From assembly GCA_034766995.1 (NCBI GenBank), contig CM068325.1, forward strand, positions 619,495 to 683,494: a DNA stretch of 64,000 nt, in the 5' to 3' direction. How positions within the stretch are numbered: the first letter of the stretch is position 1; each line of letters opens with the position of its first letter. Of this stretch, positions 1 to 11,200 are shown in pieces. The notes under the pieces are model-generated. The model worked only from the letters and a program-made list of their open reading frames with translations. It ran no database searches and had not been told where the DNA came from. This DNA is from Acanthacorydalis orientalis. Taxonomy: Eukaryota; Arthropoda; Insecta; Megaloptera; Corydalidae. Both the position numbers and the translations under genes were made by a program.

Positions 1-2458
1 GTCTTATTCTGGAACATCTGAAGCCTCTCCCAGTCGGGTTCGCTGACTGTGGACCATACTGGGACTGCATACATCAAAATGGATTTGATGCACGAGTTGT
101 AGATCGAGATTCTTGTGTTTAGCGGGATGGAGTTGCTACGCAGTATGTGAAGTAGCATGAATCTTGCAGCGTTGGCCTTTGTGATGCGCTGGGTGACTGC
201 AGTTCTGTAGTTTAGTCGAGGGTCCAGCTGTACTCCGAGATATGTGAGGGAGGTCTTTGATGTTATGCTGACTCCATTGAAATTTAAGCGACATCTTTCG
301 TAGAGCCCATTCTTTAAGATAATAGCCTCTGATTTGGTGTTGTTGATTTTGATTCGGTTCGAGTTCATGTAATTCGTGACCGTGCCAAGAGCAGTCTGAA
401 GACGAGAGACTGCCTTGTATATGTTGCTGTGGCACTCAGAAGTGTACAGAGCTGTGTCGTCGGCGTACAAAGCTAGGTTGACGCCCGCCGGAAGAGTCGG
501 GAGGTCGTGAAGATAGGCGATAAATAGGAGTGGCCCCAGGACACTGCCTTGGGGCACTCCTGCCGGGATGGGTCTAAGGGTGAAATTTTTTTGATCAACC
601 TGGACAAAGAAGTGGCGATCTGTAAGGTAAGACTGTATAATCTTTATTAGATGAGTTGGTGTGTTAACTCGGAGAAGCTTGACTATCAGGTTGTTATGCC
701 AGACAGAGTCAAAAGCTTTCTCTATGTCCAGAGTTACAAGTACGGTAGCCATTTTCTTCTTCATTTTGGATACGACTTTACCTGTGATTCTATCCAGTTG
801 GTGGACTGTGGATAGTCTACTTCGGAAACCGAATTGCTCTGGAGGGATGACATTTAAGGAATCTATATGTGCCCGCAGGCGCCTGTGCAGAATGCGTTCG
901 AGGATTTTACTAAGTGCGGCAAGTAAGCTAATGGGACGGTAGTTGCGTGGATTGATTTTCGGTTTCCCAGGTTTTGGAAGTGCGATGACCTTGGCAGTCT
1001 TTCAACACGAGGGGAAGTGATTGAGTTTGAGCACAGCGTTGAAGATCAGTGTCAGTTGCGCAATCGCCTTTCTCGGAAGTGATTTTAGTAGCCGGTTACT
1101 GATTTTATCTTGTCCTGGAGCTTTTCTATTTTTCAGGTGTCGGATTATTCGGGCAACTTCGGAACGACGAACCGGGGTGATATTGTCGTTGAAAGGCGGT
1201 TGAATACTGAGGTTTTCAGCTATGTTGTGTGCTTGGATGGAAAAGGAAGGATCTGAGAGGTTGCATGAGATCTCGTGCGCCTCACCGAAAGCGTCGGCCA
1301 AAGCATTGGCTCGTTCTGAAGCTGATGTTGCTAGTCCGCTGTTAGTTTGAAGGGCTGCGGGAGGATCGCGTGCAGACTTCAGCTGCCTCACGAGATCCCA
1401 GGGTACGTTCTTACCTGCTTGGTCCAGAGCGGCATTTACTCGTTCATTCCAGAGTTGTCCACGGTGTTCTGCTACTCGCTTTCTGATGGTGTCGGACAAG
1501 CTGTTTTTGAGCAGGCGAAAGTATTGATTTCCTGTACGCTGCCAGATCCTTCTGGCTCGATTGCGTTCCTTAATGATTATTTTTATTTCCGGAGATGGTG
1601 AGTAACCGGCGAAAGGTGTGATTTTCTTTTCTGGTATGTGGAGCTTGGCAGCTTCAAGAATCGTACCCTCGAATTCGCCAATGCTGGTTTCAATTTCAGC
1701 AGATGTTTCAGGTTCGACAAGCTGGATGGCCTCAGTGATATGAGATTTAAAACCATGCCAGTTTGCCTTTCCGTAGTCTGGCATTTTGCGAGGTGACGTT
1801 CTTTTTGGGGAGGTATTGCCTATAACGGCTAAAGCTGGCACGTGATCTGATGGCGGACCACCGTCAATGGTGCGCACGAGAAATCTGTCAACCGGGTGGT
1901 TTTTAACTAGGAAGAGGTCAATGGTAGAAGGGGTGTCTATTCCATTGTCTGAGTAATGTATAGGAGAGGAAGGATGTTTCAGAATCAGTCGATTTTCAGA
2001 GTCTATTATGAAACTGTGCAGCGTGCGGCCGTTTTTGTTAATGTTAGGGTAATTCCACATAGTATGACGTGAGTTGAAGTCGCCTACTATGAAAGCCGGT
2101 GACGGAGGCTAGTCAGTACTTCGAGGGTGCTAACAAATAGCCTGCTAATGTATATGCCGATGATTTGTAGCTTTTTGCGCCCGTCCAGTTGGATGACGAC
2201 GTTCTCAGTATTGACATCCAAATCGGGTAATCTTGCGTGCTGGAGATCTTTTTTGACAAGGATAGCAAGTCCGCCTCCAGTGCTAGCCTTGTCGTGACGA
2301 TGAACGTATTAGTTTGGGATGGAGAACTTGCGGGGTGGGTGGAGTCGGGTGTCTACAATGACAACCACGTCAACTTTGTGTAAGACAAGAAGATGAGAGA
2401 GTTCGGGCTTTTTGCGTACTAGTCCGCCCTGGATATTGGAATTTAAAATTCTTATTGA
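1..2458 (-). pseudogene. Retrotransposon ORF2: APE endonuclease + reverse transcriptase (Jockey type), broken
   Basis: Read from high to low coordinates. The endonuclease opens with ILNSNIQGGLVRKKPEL (about 2450-2400), followed by DVVVIVDTRL, GGGLAILVKKD and the catalytic-type motif VGDFNSRHTMWN (about 2084-2049), then GGPPSDHVPAL near 1860. After a linker the RT begins (RHLKNRKAPGQDKISNRLLK, about 1150-1090). It continues with LPKPGKP, NYRPISLL, motif A DIEKAFDSVWHNNL (about 730-690), GVPQGSVLGPLLF (about 560-515), the YADD active site at 456-467, then YLGVQLDP. The frame is open to the window edge, ending in VWSTVSEPDWERLQMFQNK. Lesions: TAA at 2309-2311, a frameshift between about 2086 and 2112, and a TGA at 1002-1004 where the family has Trp (HFPSC*KTAKVIALPKPGK), explained by one TGG to TGA change. 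No clear ATG start is visible. In life this protein nicks target DNA and reverse-transcribes the element RNA. Confidence 0.9.
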
Positions 2459-2504
2459 GGGGGTGAAATTTATTTAAAGCACGCCTCAAAGTCTGAGATT
2501 GCGT

Positions 2505-4064
2505 CTAGGCGCTCATCATAGAATCGCATTTTTCTAGACGATCACACAGGTGGTCAAGTGCTGCGCAGAGCTTCTTGATATTGATTATGCTGTTTAGTCG
2601 CGATATCTTGGACCTCAGGCAGTCAAAATCAGCCATTCCTACCTCATCTGAAGAAGTAGTGATGGTAGGTGGCTGGGGCGCTAGGTTTGGATCTGCAGCA
2701 GCGGTTTGCTGTGACGCAGGAAGATAGGGTCCACCACTAGGTAGCCTCTGCCGAAGCTGTGGATACTTACTGAGCGGCGGCGGCATTGGTGCAGCCGAAG
2801 GAGCCATCGTGGCAGGGGCCACATAAGCTTGGCTCATGCCCTGCCATGGAGAAGTGGTCGGCGGGGGAGCCGGCACGTATACAATTTTTTGTTTAGGACG
2901 AGTCCTACTGGCATATTTTATGTAGGCTGGACATTGCCTATGATTGTCAGTATGCGCGCCTCCACAGTTTGCACAGGATGCTGGTAGGGATGCCGGTTTT
3001 TGGCATTCCTTTGACGGGTGGTTGCCTGCACATTTTACACACCTACTTCTAACATGACAATTGGAAGTAGCGTGCCCAAAACTTTGACATCGGAACCACT
3101 GCGTCACTCCTGTGCTTTTGTACTTCCTCCAGTAGAATTTGCAGCTAAAGAGCTTTGTTATGATTTTTAAGTTGTTGATATTTGTGCCATGTTCAAAGTC
3201 TACCTTGAACACGGGCAGTCTGTCCTCTGTGGATCTCATGACGCAACATTTCTTAATGTTGAATCCTTTTTCGGCGATAGCACTTATGATTTTGTCGCAA
3301 GGCATGGGTGGAAGCCCTCGGAGGACCATTGCTGCTGGTTTGTTCTCCGGTAGAGTGTAGGAGTAAAACTCCACCTCCTCTTCCTTTGACAACTCAGTGC
3401 GCAATTTTTGGTAATCGTTTATATTTTCGCACTGGATGCGAACACCATGGTCCAGATATTTGTAATCTATTTCCTTCTCCGTGCATTCAGACACCTTTTC
3501 TGCAAAGATGTCGTGATTATTAGGCTTATTGACCAAGACAATTGGCGGTGGCTTTTTAGGTTTTCCACGGGGTTTGTTCATCACCGTGGGATTGGCGGAT
3601 GGAGTTGAGGCAGCTGCCTCTTGCTGAGCAAGTATTTCCGCGGGTTTCCCGGTGAAGAGGCCTCGGAATTTATTTTGGCTAAAAAATTGTGACGAGACAC
3701 CTTCCATTGGTGTTACCTCAATTTCTTGATCCGTAGTTGTTGCGGCAGGTATCGGAGATTGCCTGCCAGAGTTTGTTCTTCGGCTCTTCACTAGAGTGAA
3801 GCCGTCACTGTCGACTGTGCCCTTTTTAGGGTTATTTCTTGTTTTGGGTACTTCCATTGTTGTTTTGGGAATTAAGTATTCATTTATTTCTTCATCGTTC
3901 ATTGATGAGATGCGAAATCTAAGTTTATTTTTTTGTGTGCGTTCCAGGCGGGTGATTTTCATCCGCCTTTGCACGTTTACACTAACTGAGTTATTTGGAC
4001 TTACCCCTTCCGTGGGAAGGAATGAGATTTTGGACAAGTCACATCCCAGTTCAGTGCCAGGCAC
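2505..4064 (-). pseudogene. Retrotransposon ORF1: gag-like nucleic-acid-binding protein with zinc knuckles
   Basis: About 519 residues. The N-terminal half is low-complexity and basic. A region at residues 230-315 (AAMVLRGLPP...FKVDFEHGTNINNLK...CKFYWRKYK) resembles the PRE_C2HC domain of arthropod LINE gags. Three zinc knuckles follow at residues 323-376. Knuckle 1 reads WFRCQSFGHATSNC, with Trp where the family has its first Cys, so it is probably disabled. Knuckle 2 (CVKCAGNHPSKEC) and knuckle 3 (CANCGGAHTDNHRQC) are intact. A Pro-rich tail follows. The protein would coat element RNA. The annotated start is GTG (4064-4062). The frame is open upstream to TAA at 4146-4148 without any ATG, and the first in-frame ATG is at residue 35, so the original start is probably lost. 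Near 2510-2530 the reading may also have slipped: the neighbouring frame continues as DERLDAISDFEACFK to a TAA at 2470-2472, which looks like the ancestral C-terminus. Confidence 0.82.
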
Positions 4065-4456
4065 TGATGGTGCGGAAGCAGAATGTTCGTCAGCCTGCTC
4101 CAGACTGCCACTGATTCTAATAACAATTGTTCGAAAAACACGAAATTATAACTTATATTGTAATTATAATTTATTCTAGTACTTTTCACTTTGCACTTCC
4201 ACTACACAAGTATGGATGGTATATGTCTCGTTTCCGAGATCGACTGCCACATATATCCCGGCCTTTCGACCCCCGCTGACTCCATCTGCTCGATACTTCT
4301 TCTGTGCCATCTCGACCACCCTGCTAGCGTCCGTCGTCCGTCACCATTTAGACCACCATGATCGCATCCGCAATAAGTCTGTACAATGGCCACCCTGTTG
4401 GCATTTGTCGCTTGCCGCCACGTCGACCACCATGCTCGCATCGCTTTCACTTTTTA
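4065..4456 (-). promoter_or_regulatory. Probable 5' UTR / internal promoter region of the LINE, with a ~73-bp imperfect duplication
   Basis: GC-rich leader upstream of ORF1 on the minus strand. Two imperfect tandem copies of about 73 bp are visible (roughly 4446-4375 and 4374-4302). Both start near ATGCGAnCATGGTGGTC and both end near GCAGGGTGG/ACAGGGTGG...CACAG/ACAG. LINEs carry their promoter internally, and tandem 5' UTR monomers are known in some LINE families. Promoter function is inferred, since no initiator can be fixed without transcript data. The last 80 bp before ORF1 are AT-rich. The CATA-rich stretch at 4457-4515 is a short spacer of unknown origin. Confidence 0.5.
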
Positions 4457-4515
4457 GTACCCTTGCACACAGTCTTAATCACCCATTCATACATACACAC
4501 ATGTTCGCACAGATT

Positions 4516-7500
4516 CTTACAATAATTTCACAAAATTTACCGATAACGTATACAGGTTTCGGGTTATTTCGATAAAAGTATGTTAGTTCTATACAATAGT
4601 AGCTAAATTTATCGGCAAATGTCGAGTCTGGTAGTTGAAAATCACGTTTATATGAAAAATATCGCTATTTGAAACGAAAAAAAACAAGATTTTAGTGATA
4701 ATTTCACAAAATTTACCGATAATGTATACATGTTTCGGGTTATTTCGATAAATGTAAGTTAGTTTTATACAATAGTAGCAAAATTTATCGGCAAATCTCT
4801 AGTCTGGTAGTTGAAAATTACGTGTGTATGAAAAATATCGATATTTGAAGCGAAAAAAACACGATTTTAGTGATAATTTCACAAAATTTACTGATAATGT
4901 ATACATGTTTCGTGTTATTTCGATAAAAGTAAGTTACTTTAATACAATGGTAGCAAAATTTATCGGCAAATCTCGATTCTGGTAGTTGAAAATCACGTTT
5001 ATTTGAAAAATATCGCTATTTGAAACGAAAAAAACACAATTTTAGTGATAATTTCACAAAATTTACCGATAATGTATACACGTTTCGGGTTATTTCGATA
5101 AAAGTAAGTTAGTTCTATACAATAGTGGCTAAATTTATCGGCAAATGTTGAGTCTGGTAGTTGAAAATCACGTTTATATGAAAAATATCGCTATTTGAAG
5201 CGAAAAAAACAGGATTATAGTGATAATTTCACAAAATTTACTGATAATGTATACACGTTTCGGGTTATTTCGATAAAAGTAAGTTAGTTCTATACAATAG
5301 TAGCAAAATTTATCGGCAAATCTCGTGTCTGGTAGTGGAAAATCACGTTTATATGAAAAATATCGCTATTTGAAGCGAAAAAAACTTTCTTTAGTGATAA
5401 TTTCACTAAATTTACCAATAATGTATACATGTTTCGTGTTATTTCGATAAATGAAAGTTAGTTCTATACAATAGCAGCAAAATTTATCGGCAAATCTCGA
5501 GTCTGGTAGTTGAAAATCACGTTTATATGAAAAATATCGCTATTTGAAACGAAAAAAACACGATTTTAGTGATAATTTCACAAAATTTACCGATAATGTA
5601 TACAGATTTCGTGTTATTTCGATAAAAGTAAGTTAGTTCTATACAATAGTAGCAAAATTTATTGGCAAATCTCGTGTTTGGTAGTTGAAAATCACGTTTA
5701 TATGAAAAATATCGCTAATTGAAGCGAAAAAAACAAGATTTTAGTGATAATTTCACAAAATTTACTGATAATTTATACACGTTTCGGGTTATTTCGATAA
5801 AAGTAAGTTAGTTCTATACAATAGTAGCAAAATTTATCGGCAAATCTCGAGTCTGGTAGTTGAAAATCACGTTTATATGAAAAATATCGCTATTTGAAGC
5901 GAAAAAAACACGATTATAGTGATAATTTCACAAAATTTACCGATAATCTATACATGTTTCGGTTATTTCGATAAAAGTAAGTTGTTAGTTCTATATAATA
6001 GTTGCAAAATTTGTCGGCAAATGTCGAGTCTGGTAGTTGAAAATCACGTTTATATGAAAAATATCGCTATTTGAAAAGAAAAAAACATTATTTTAGTGAT
6101 AATTTCACTAAATTTACCGATAATGTATACACGTTTCGTGTTATTTCGATAAAAGTAAGTTAGATCTATACATTAGTAGCAAAATTTATCGGCAGATCTC
6201 GAGTCTGGTAGTTGAAAATCACGTTATTATGAAAAATATCACTATTTGAAGCGAAAAAACAGGATTTTAATGATAATTTCACAAAATTTACCAAAAATGT
6301 ATACATGTTTCGAGTTATTTCGATAGAAGTAAGTTAGATCTATACATTAGTAGCAAAATTTATCGGCAAATCTCGAGTCTGGTAGTTGAAAATCACGTTA
6401 TTATGAAAAATATCACTATTTGAAGCGAAAAAACAGGATTTTAGTGATAATTTCACAAAATTTACCAAAAATGTATACATGTTTCGTGTTATTTCGATAA
6501 AAGTAAGTTAGTTCTATACAATAGTAGAAAAATTTATCGACAAATCTCGAGTCTGGTAGTGGAAAATCACGTTTATATGAAAAATATCGCTATTTGAAGC
6601 GAAAAAAACAGAATTTTAGTGATAAATTCACAAAATTTACTAAGAATGTATACATGTTTCGTGTTATTTCGATAAAAGTAAGTTAGATCTATACATTAGT
6701 AGCAAAATTTATCGGAAAATCTCGAGTCTGGTAGTTGAAAATCACGTTAATATGAAAAATATCGCTATTTGAAGCGAAAAAAACAGGATTTTTGTGCTAA
6801 TTTCACAAAATTTACCAAAAATGTATACATGTTTCGTGTTATTTCGATAAAAGTAAGTTTGATCTATACATTAGTAGCAAAATTTATCGGCAAATCTCGA
6901 GTCTGGTAGTTGAAAATCACGTTAATATGAAAAATATCGCGATTTGAAGCGAAAAAAACAGGATTTTAGTGATAATTTGAAAAAATTTACCAAAAATGTA
7001 TACATGTTTCGTGTTATTTCGATAGAAATAAGTTAGTTCTATACAATAGTAGAAAAATTTATCGACAAATCTCGAGTCTGGTAGTGGAAAATCACGTTTA
7101 TATGAAAAATATCGCTATTTGAAGCGAAAAAAACAGAATTTTAGTGATAAATTCACAAAATTTACTAAGAATGTATACATGTTTCGTGTTATTTCGATAA
7201 AAGTAAGTTAGATCTATACATTAGTAGCAAAATTTATCGGCAAATCTCGAGTCTGGTAGTGAAAATAACGTTAATATGAAAAATATCGCTATTTGAAGCG
7301 AAAAAAACAGAATTTTAGTGATAAATTCACAAAATTTACTAAAAATGTATACATGTTTCGTGTTATTTCGATAAAAGTAGGTTAGATCTATACATTAGTA
7401 GCAAAATTTATCGGCAAATCTCGAGTCTGGTAGTTGATAATCACTTTTATATGAAAAATATCGCTATTTGAAGCGAAAAAAACACGATTTTTGTGCTAAT

Positions 7501-7949
7501 TTCACAAAATTTACCAAAAATGTATACATGTTTCGTGTTATTTCGATAAAAGTAAGTTAGATCTATACATTAGTAGCAAAATTTATCGGCAAATCTCGAG
7601 TCTGGTAGTGAAAATAACGTTAATATGAAAAATATCGCTATTTGAAGCGAAAAAAACACGATTTTTTTGATAATTTCAAAAAATTTACCAAAAATGTATA
7701 CATGTTTCGTGTTATTTCGATAGAAGTAAGTTAGTTCTATACAATAGTAGCAAAATTTATCGACAAATCTCGAGTCTGGTAGTGGAAAATCAGGTTTATA
7801 TGAAAAATATCGCTATTTGAAGCGAAAAAAACTGAATTTTAGTGATAAATTCACAAAATTTACTAAAAATGTATACATGTTTCGTGTTATTTCGATAAAA
7901 GTAAGTTAGTTCTATACAATAATAGCAAAATTTATCGGCAAATCTCGAG
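4516..7949 (+). repeat. 175-bp satellite, divergent edge monomers (19 copies)
   Basis: The landmark GTCTGGT recurs at 4626, 4802, 4977, 5152, 5327 and onwards to 7949, 19 periods averaging 174.9 bp. Edge monomers read GTCTGGTAGTTGAAAATCACG, TTTGAAGCGAAAAAAAC, GTGATAATTTCAC, TTATTTCGATAAAAG, CTATACAATAG and TTATCGGCAAAT. They differ from one another by many substitutions and small indels (for example 3 extra bases near 5985). The first recognisable satellite sequence starts at about 4516-4525, next to the retrotransposon 5' end. The short ORFs in it are chance translations. Old, divergent monomers at the rim of a younger homogeneous core are the usual picture for centromeric-type satellites. 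Confidence 0.97.
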
Positions 7950-8087
7950 TCTGGTCGTTGAAAATCACGTTTATATGAAAAATATCGCAATTTCAAGCGA
8001 CAAAAACGCTACTTCAGTGATAATATCACAGAATTTACCAAAAATGTATACATATTTGGTGTTATTTCAGTCAAAATAAGTTAGTTC

Positions 8088-8097
8088 TATATAAAAG
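8088..8097 (+). promoter_or_regulatory. TATA-box-like element present once per core satellite monomer (example)
   Basis: TATATAAAAG matches the eukaryotic TATA consensus TATAWAWR. It occurs at the same place in essentially every core monomer (within CTATATAAAAGTTGCAA). In the edge monomers the same place reads CTATACAATAG, which is a poor match. No strong initiator is visible 25-30 bp downstream (only TCAAAT in type A). Promoter activity is therefore a hypothesis. Confidence 0.4.
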
Positions 8098-8191
8098 TTG
8101 CAACATTTTTCGTCAAATATCGAGTCTGGTCGTTGAAAATCACGTTTATATGAAAAATATCGCTATTTCAAGCGACAAAAACGCTATTTCA

Positions 8192-8204
8192 GTGATAATA
8201 TCAC
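8192..8204. promoter_or_regulatory. 13-bp perfect dyad in the core satellite monomer (example)
   Basis: GTGATAATATCAC has 6-bp arms (GTGATA/TATCAC) around a single A. It is present in nearly all core monomers. Edge monomers read GTGATAATTTCAC, which breaks the arm. It lies just after a second inverted repeat, AGCG-ACAAAAA-CGCT. A dimeric DNA-binding protein site is possible, but no named factor can be assigned from sequence alone. Confidence 0.45.
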
Positions 8205-11200
8205 AGAATTTACAAAAAATGTATACATGTTTCGTGTTATTTCAGTCAAAATAAGTTAGTTTTATATAAAAGATGCAACATTTTTCGTCAAATATCGAGT
8301 CTGGTCGTTGAAAATCACGTTTATATGAAAAATATCGCTATTTCAAGCGACAAAAACGCTATTTCAGTGATAATATCACAGAATTTATCAAAAATGTACA
8401 CATATTTCTTGTTATTTCAGTAAAAGTATGTCAGTTCTATATAAAAGTTGCAATATTTTTGAACAATTCTCGAGTCTGGTCGTTGAAAATCACGTTTATA
8501 TGAAAAATATCGCAATTTCAAGCGACAAAAACGCTACTTCAGTGATAATATCACAGAATTTACCAAAAATGTATACATATTTGGTGTTATTTCAGTCAAA
8601 ATAAGTTAGTTCTATATAAAAGTTGCAACATTTTTCGTCAAATATCGAGTCTGGTCGTTGAAAATCACGTTTATATGAAAAATATCGCTATTTCAAGCGA
8701 CAAAAACGCTATTTCAGTGATAATATCACAGAATTTACAAAAAATGTATACATATTTGGTGTTATTTCAGTCAAAATAAGTTAGTTTTATATAAAAGTTG
8801 CAACATTTTTCGTCAAATATCGAGTCTGGTCGTTGAAAATCACGTTTATATGAAAAATATCGCAATTTCAAGCGACAAAAACGCTATTTCAGTGATAATA
8901 TCACAGAATTTATCAAAAATGTACACATATTTCTTGTTATTTCAGTAAAAGTATGTCAGTTCTATATAAAAGTTGCAATATTTTTGAACAATTCTCGAGT
9001 CTGGTCGTTGAAAATCACGTTTATATGAAAAATATCGCAATTTCAAGCGACAAAAACGCTATTTCAGTGATAATATCACAGAATTTACCAAAAATGTATA
9101 CATATTTGGTGTTATTTCAGTCAAAATAAGTTAGTTCTATATAAAAGTTGCAACATTTTTCGTCAAATATCGAGTCTGGTCGTTGAAAATCACGTTTATA
9201 TGAAAAATATCGCTATTTCAAGCGACAAAAACGCTATTTCAGTGATAATATCACAGAATTTACCAAAAATGTATACATATTTGGTGTTATTTCAGTCAAA
9301 ATAAGTTAGTTCTATATAAAAGTTGCAATATTTTTGAACAATTCTCGAGTCTGGTCGTTGAAAATCACGTTTATATGAAAAATATCGCAATTTCAAGCGA
9401 CAAAAACGCTATTTCAGTGATAATATCACAGAATTTATCAAAAATGTACACATATTTCGTGTTATTTCAGTCAAAATAAGTTAGTTTTATATAAAAGTTG
9501 CAACATTTTTCGTCAAATATCGAGTCTGGTCGTTGAAAATCACGTTTATATGAAAAATATCGCAATTTCAAGCGACAAAAACGCTATTTCAGTGATAATA
9601 TCACAGAATTTATCAAAAATGTACACATATTTCTTGTTATTTCAGTAAAAGTATGTCAGTTCTATATAAAAGTTGCAATATTTTTGAACAATTCTCGAGT
9701 CTGGTCGTTGAAAATCACGTTTATATGAAAAATATCGCAATTTCAAGCGACAAAAACGCTATTTCAGTGATAATATCACAGAATTTATCAAAAATGTACA
9801 CATATTTCTTGTTATTTCAGTAAAAGTATGTCACTTCTATATAAAAGTTGCAATATTTTTGAACAATTCTCGAGTCTGGTCGTTGAAAATCACGTTTATA
9901 TGAAAAATATCGCAATTTCAAGCGACAAAAACGCTACTTCAGTGATAATATCACAGAATTTATCAAAAATGTACACATATTTCGTGTTATTTCAGTAAAA
10001 GTATGTCAGTTCTATATAAAAGTTGCAATATTTTTGAACAATTCTCGAGTCTGGTCGTTGAAAATCACGTTTATATGAAAAATATCGCAATTTCAAGCGA
10101 CAAAAACGCTACTTCAGTGATAATATCACAGAATTTATCAAAAATGTACACATATTTCGTGTTATTTCAGTAAAAGTATGTCAGTTCTATATAAAAGTTG
10201 CAATATTTTTGAACAATTCTCGAGTCTGGTCGTTGAAAATCACGTTTATATGAAAAATATCGCAATTTCAAGCGACAAAAACGCTATTTCAGTGATAATA
10301 TCACAGAATTTACCAAAAATGTATACATATTTGGTGTTATTTCAGTCAAAATAAGTTAGTTCTATATAAAAGTTGCAACATTTTTCGTCAAATATCGAGT
10401 CTGGTCGTTGAAAATCACGTTTATATGAAAAATATCGCAATTTCAAGCGACAAAAACGCTATTTCAGTGATAATATCACAGAATTTACCAAAAATGTATA
10501 CATATTTGGTGTTATTTCAGTCAAAATAAGTTAGTTCTATATAAAAGTTGCAACATTTTTCGTCAAATATCGAGTCTGGTCGTTGAAAATCACGTTTATA
10601 TGAAAAATATCGCTATTTCAAGCGACAAAAACGCTATTTCAGTGATAATATCACAGAATTTACAAAAAATGTATACATATTTGGTGTTATTTCAGTCAAA
10701 ATAAGTTAGTTTTATATAAAAGTTGCAACATTTTTCGTCAAATATCGAGTCTGGTCGTTGAAAATCACGTTTATATGAAAAATATCGCAATTTCAAGCGA
10801 CAAAAACGCTATTTCAGTGATAATATCACAGAATTTATCAAAAATGTACACATATTTCTTGTTATTTCAGTAAAAGTATGTCAGTTCTATATAAAAGTTG
10901 CAATATTTTTGAACAATTCTCGAGTCTGGTCGTTGAAAATCACGTTTATATGAAAAATATCGCAATTTCAAGCGACAAAAACGCTATTTCAGTGATAATA
11001 TCACAGAATTTACAAAAAATGTATACATATTTGGTGTTATTTCAGTCAAAATAAGTTAGTTTTATATAAAAGTTGCAACATTTTTCGTCAAATATCGAGT
11101 CTGGTCGTTGAAAATCACGTTTATATGAAAAATATCGCTATTTCAAGCGACAAAAACGCTACTTCAGTGATAATATCACAGAATTTATCAAAAATGTACA

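Larger units (their letters stand above)
1..4456 (-). mobile_element. Jockey-like non-LTR (LINE) retrotransposon, decayed, 3' part outside window
   Basis: On the minus strand the order is 5' UTR (about 4456-4065), ORF1 gag (4064-2505) and ORF2 endonuclease plus reverse transcriptase (about 2458 to the window edge). This is the standard plan of Jockey-clade LINEs: no LTRs, gag with zinc knuckles, and an APE-type endonuclease fused to RT. The 3' end and any poly-A tail lie beyond position 1. The 5' boundary is placed where GC-rich UTR sequence gives way to a short CATA-rich spacer next to the 175-bp satellite, and is uncertain by tens of bases. ORF2 has at least two stops and a frameshift, so this copy cannot move by itself. 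Its 5' end faces the satellite edge. Confidence 0.88.

Noticed and set aside
136..435. Minus-strand frame of 99 codons near the left end
   Set aside because: It lies in a different frame from the reverse transcriptase ORF2, which is clearly coding-like there (YADD to YLGVQLDP). It is a shadow.
4900..4935. CENP-B-box-like sequence (TTTCGTGTTATTTCGATAA) in satellite monomers
   Set aside because: The first half fits TTCGnnnnA but the required CGGG at the end is TCGA or TCAG, so the essential bases are missing. Insects also lack a clear CENP-B counterpart.
8000..8300. Helically phased A-tracts (intrinsic bend) in the satellite
   Set aside because: A-tracts are frequent, but the spacings I measured (about 17, 24, 38, 32 and 25 bp) are not close to multiples of 10.5, so no phased bend can be claimed by eye.
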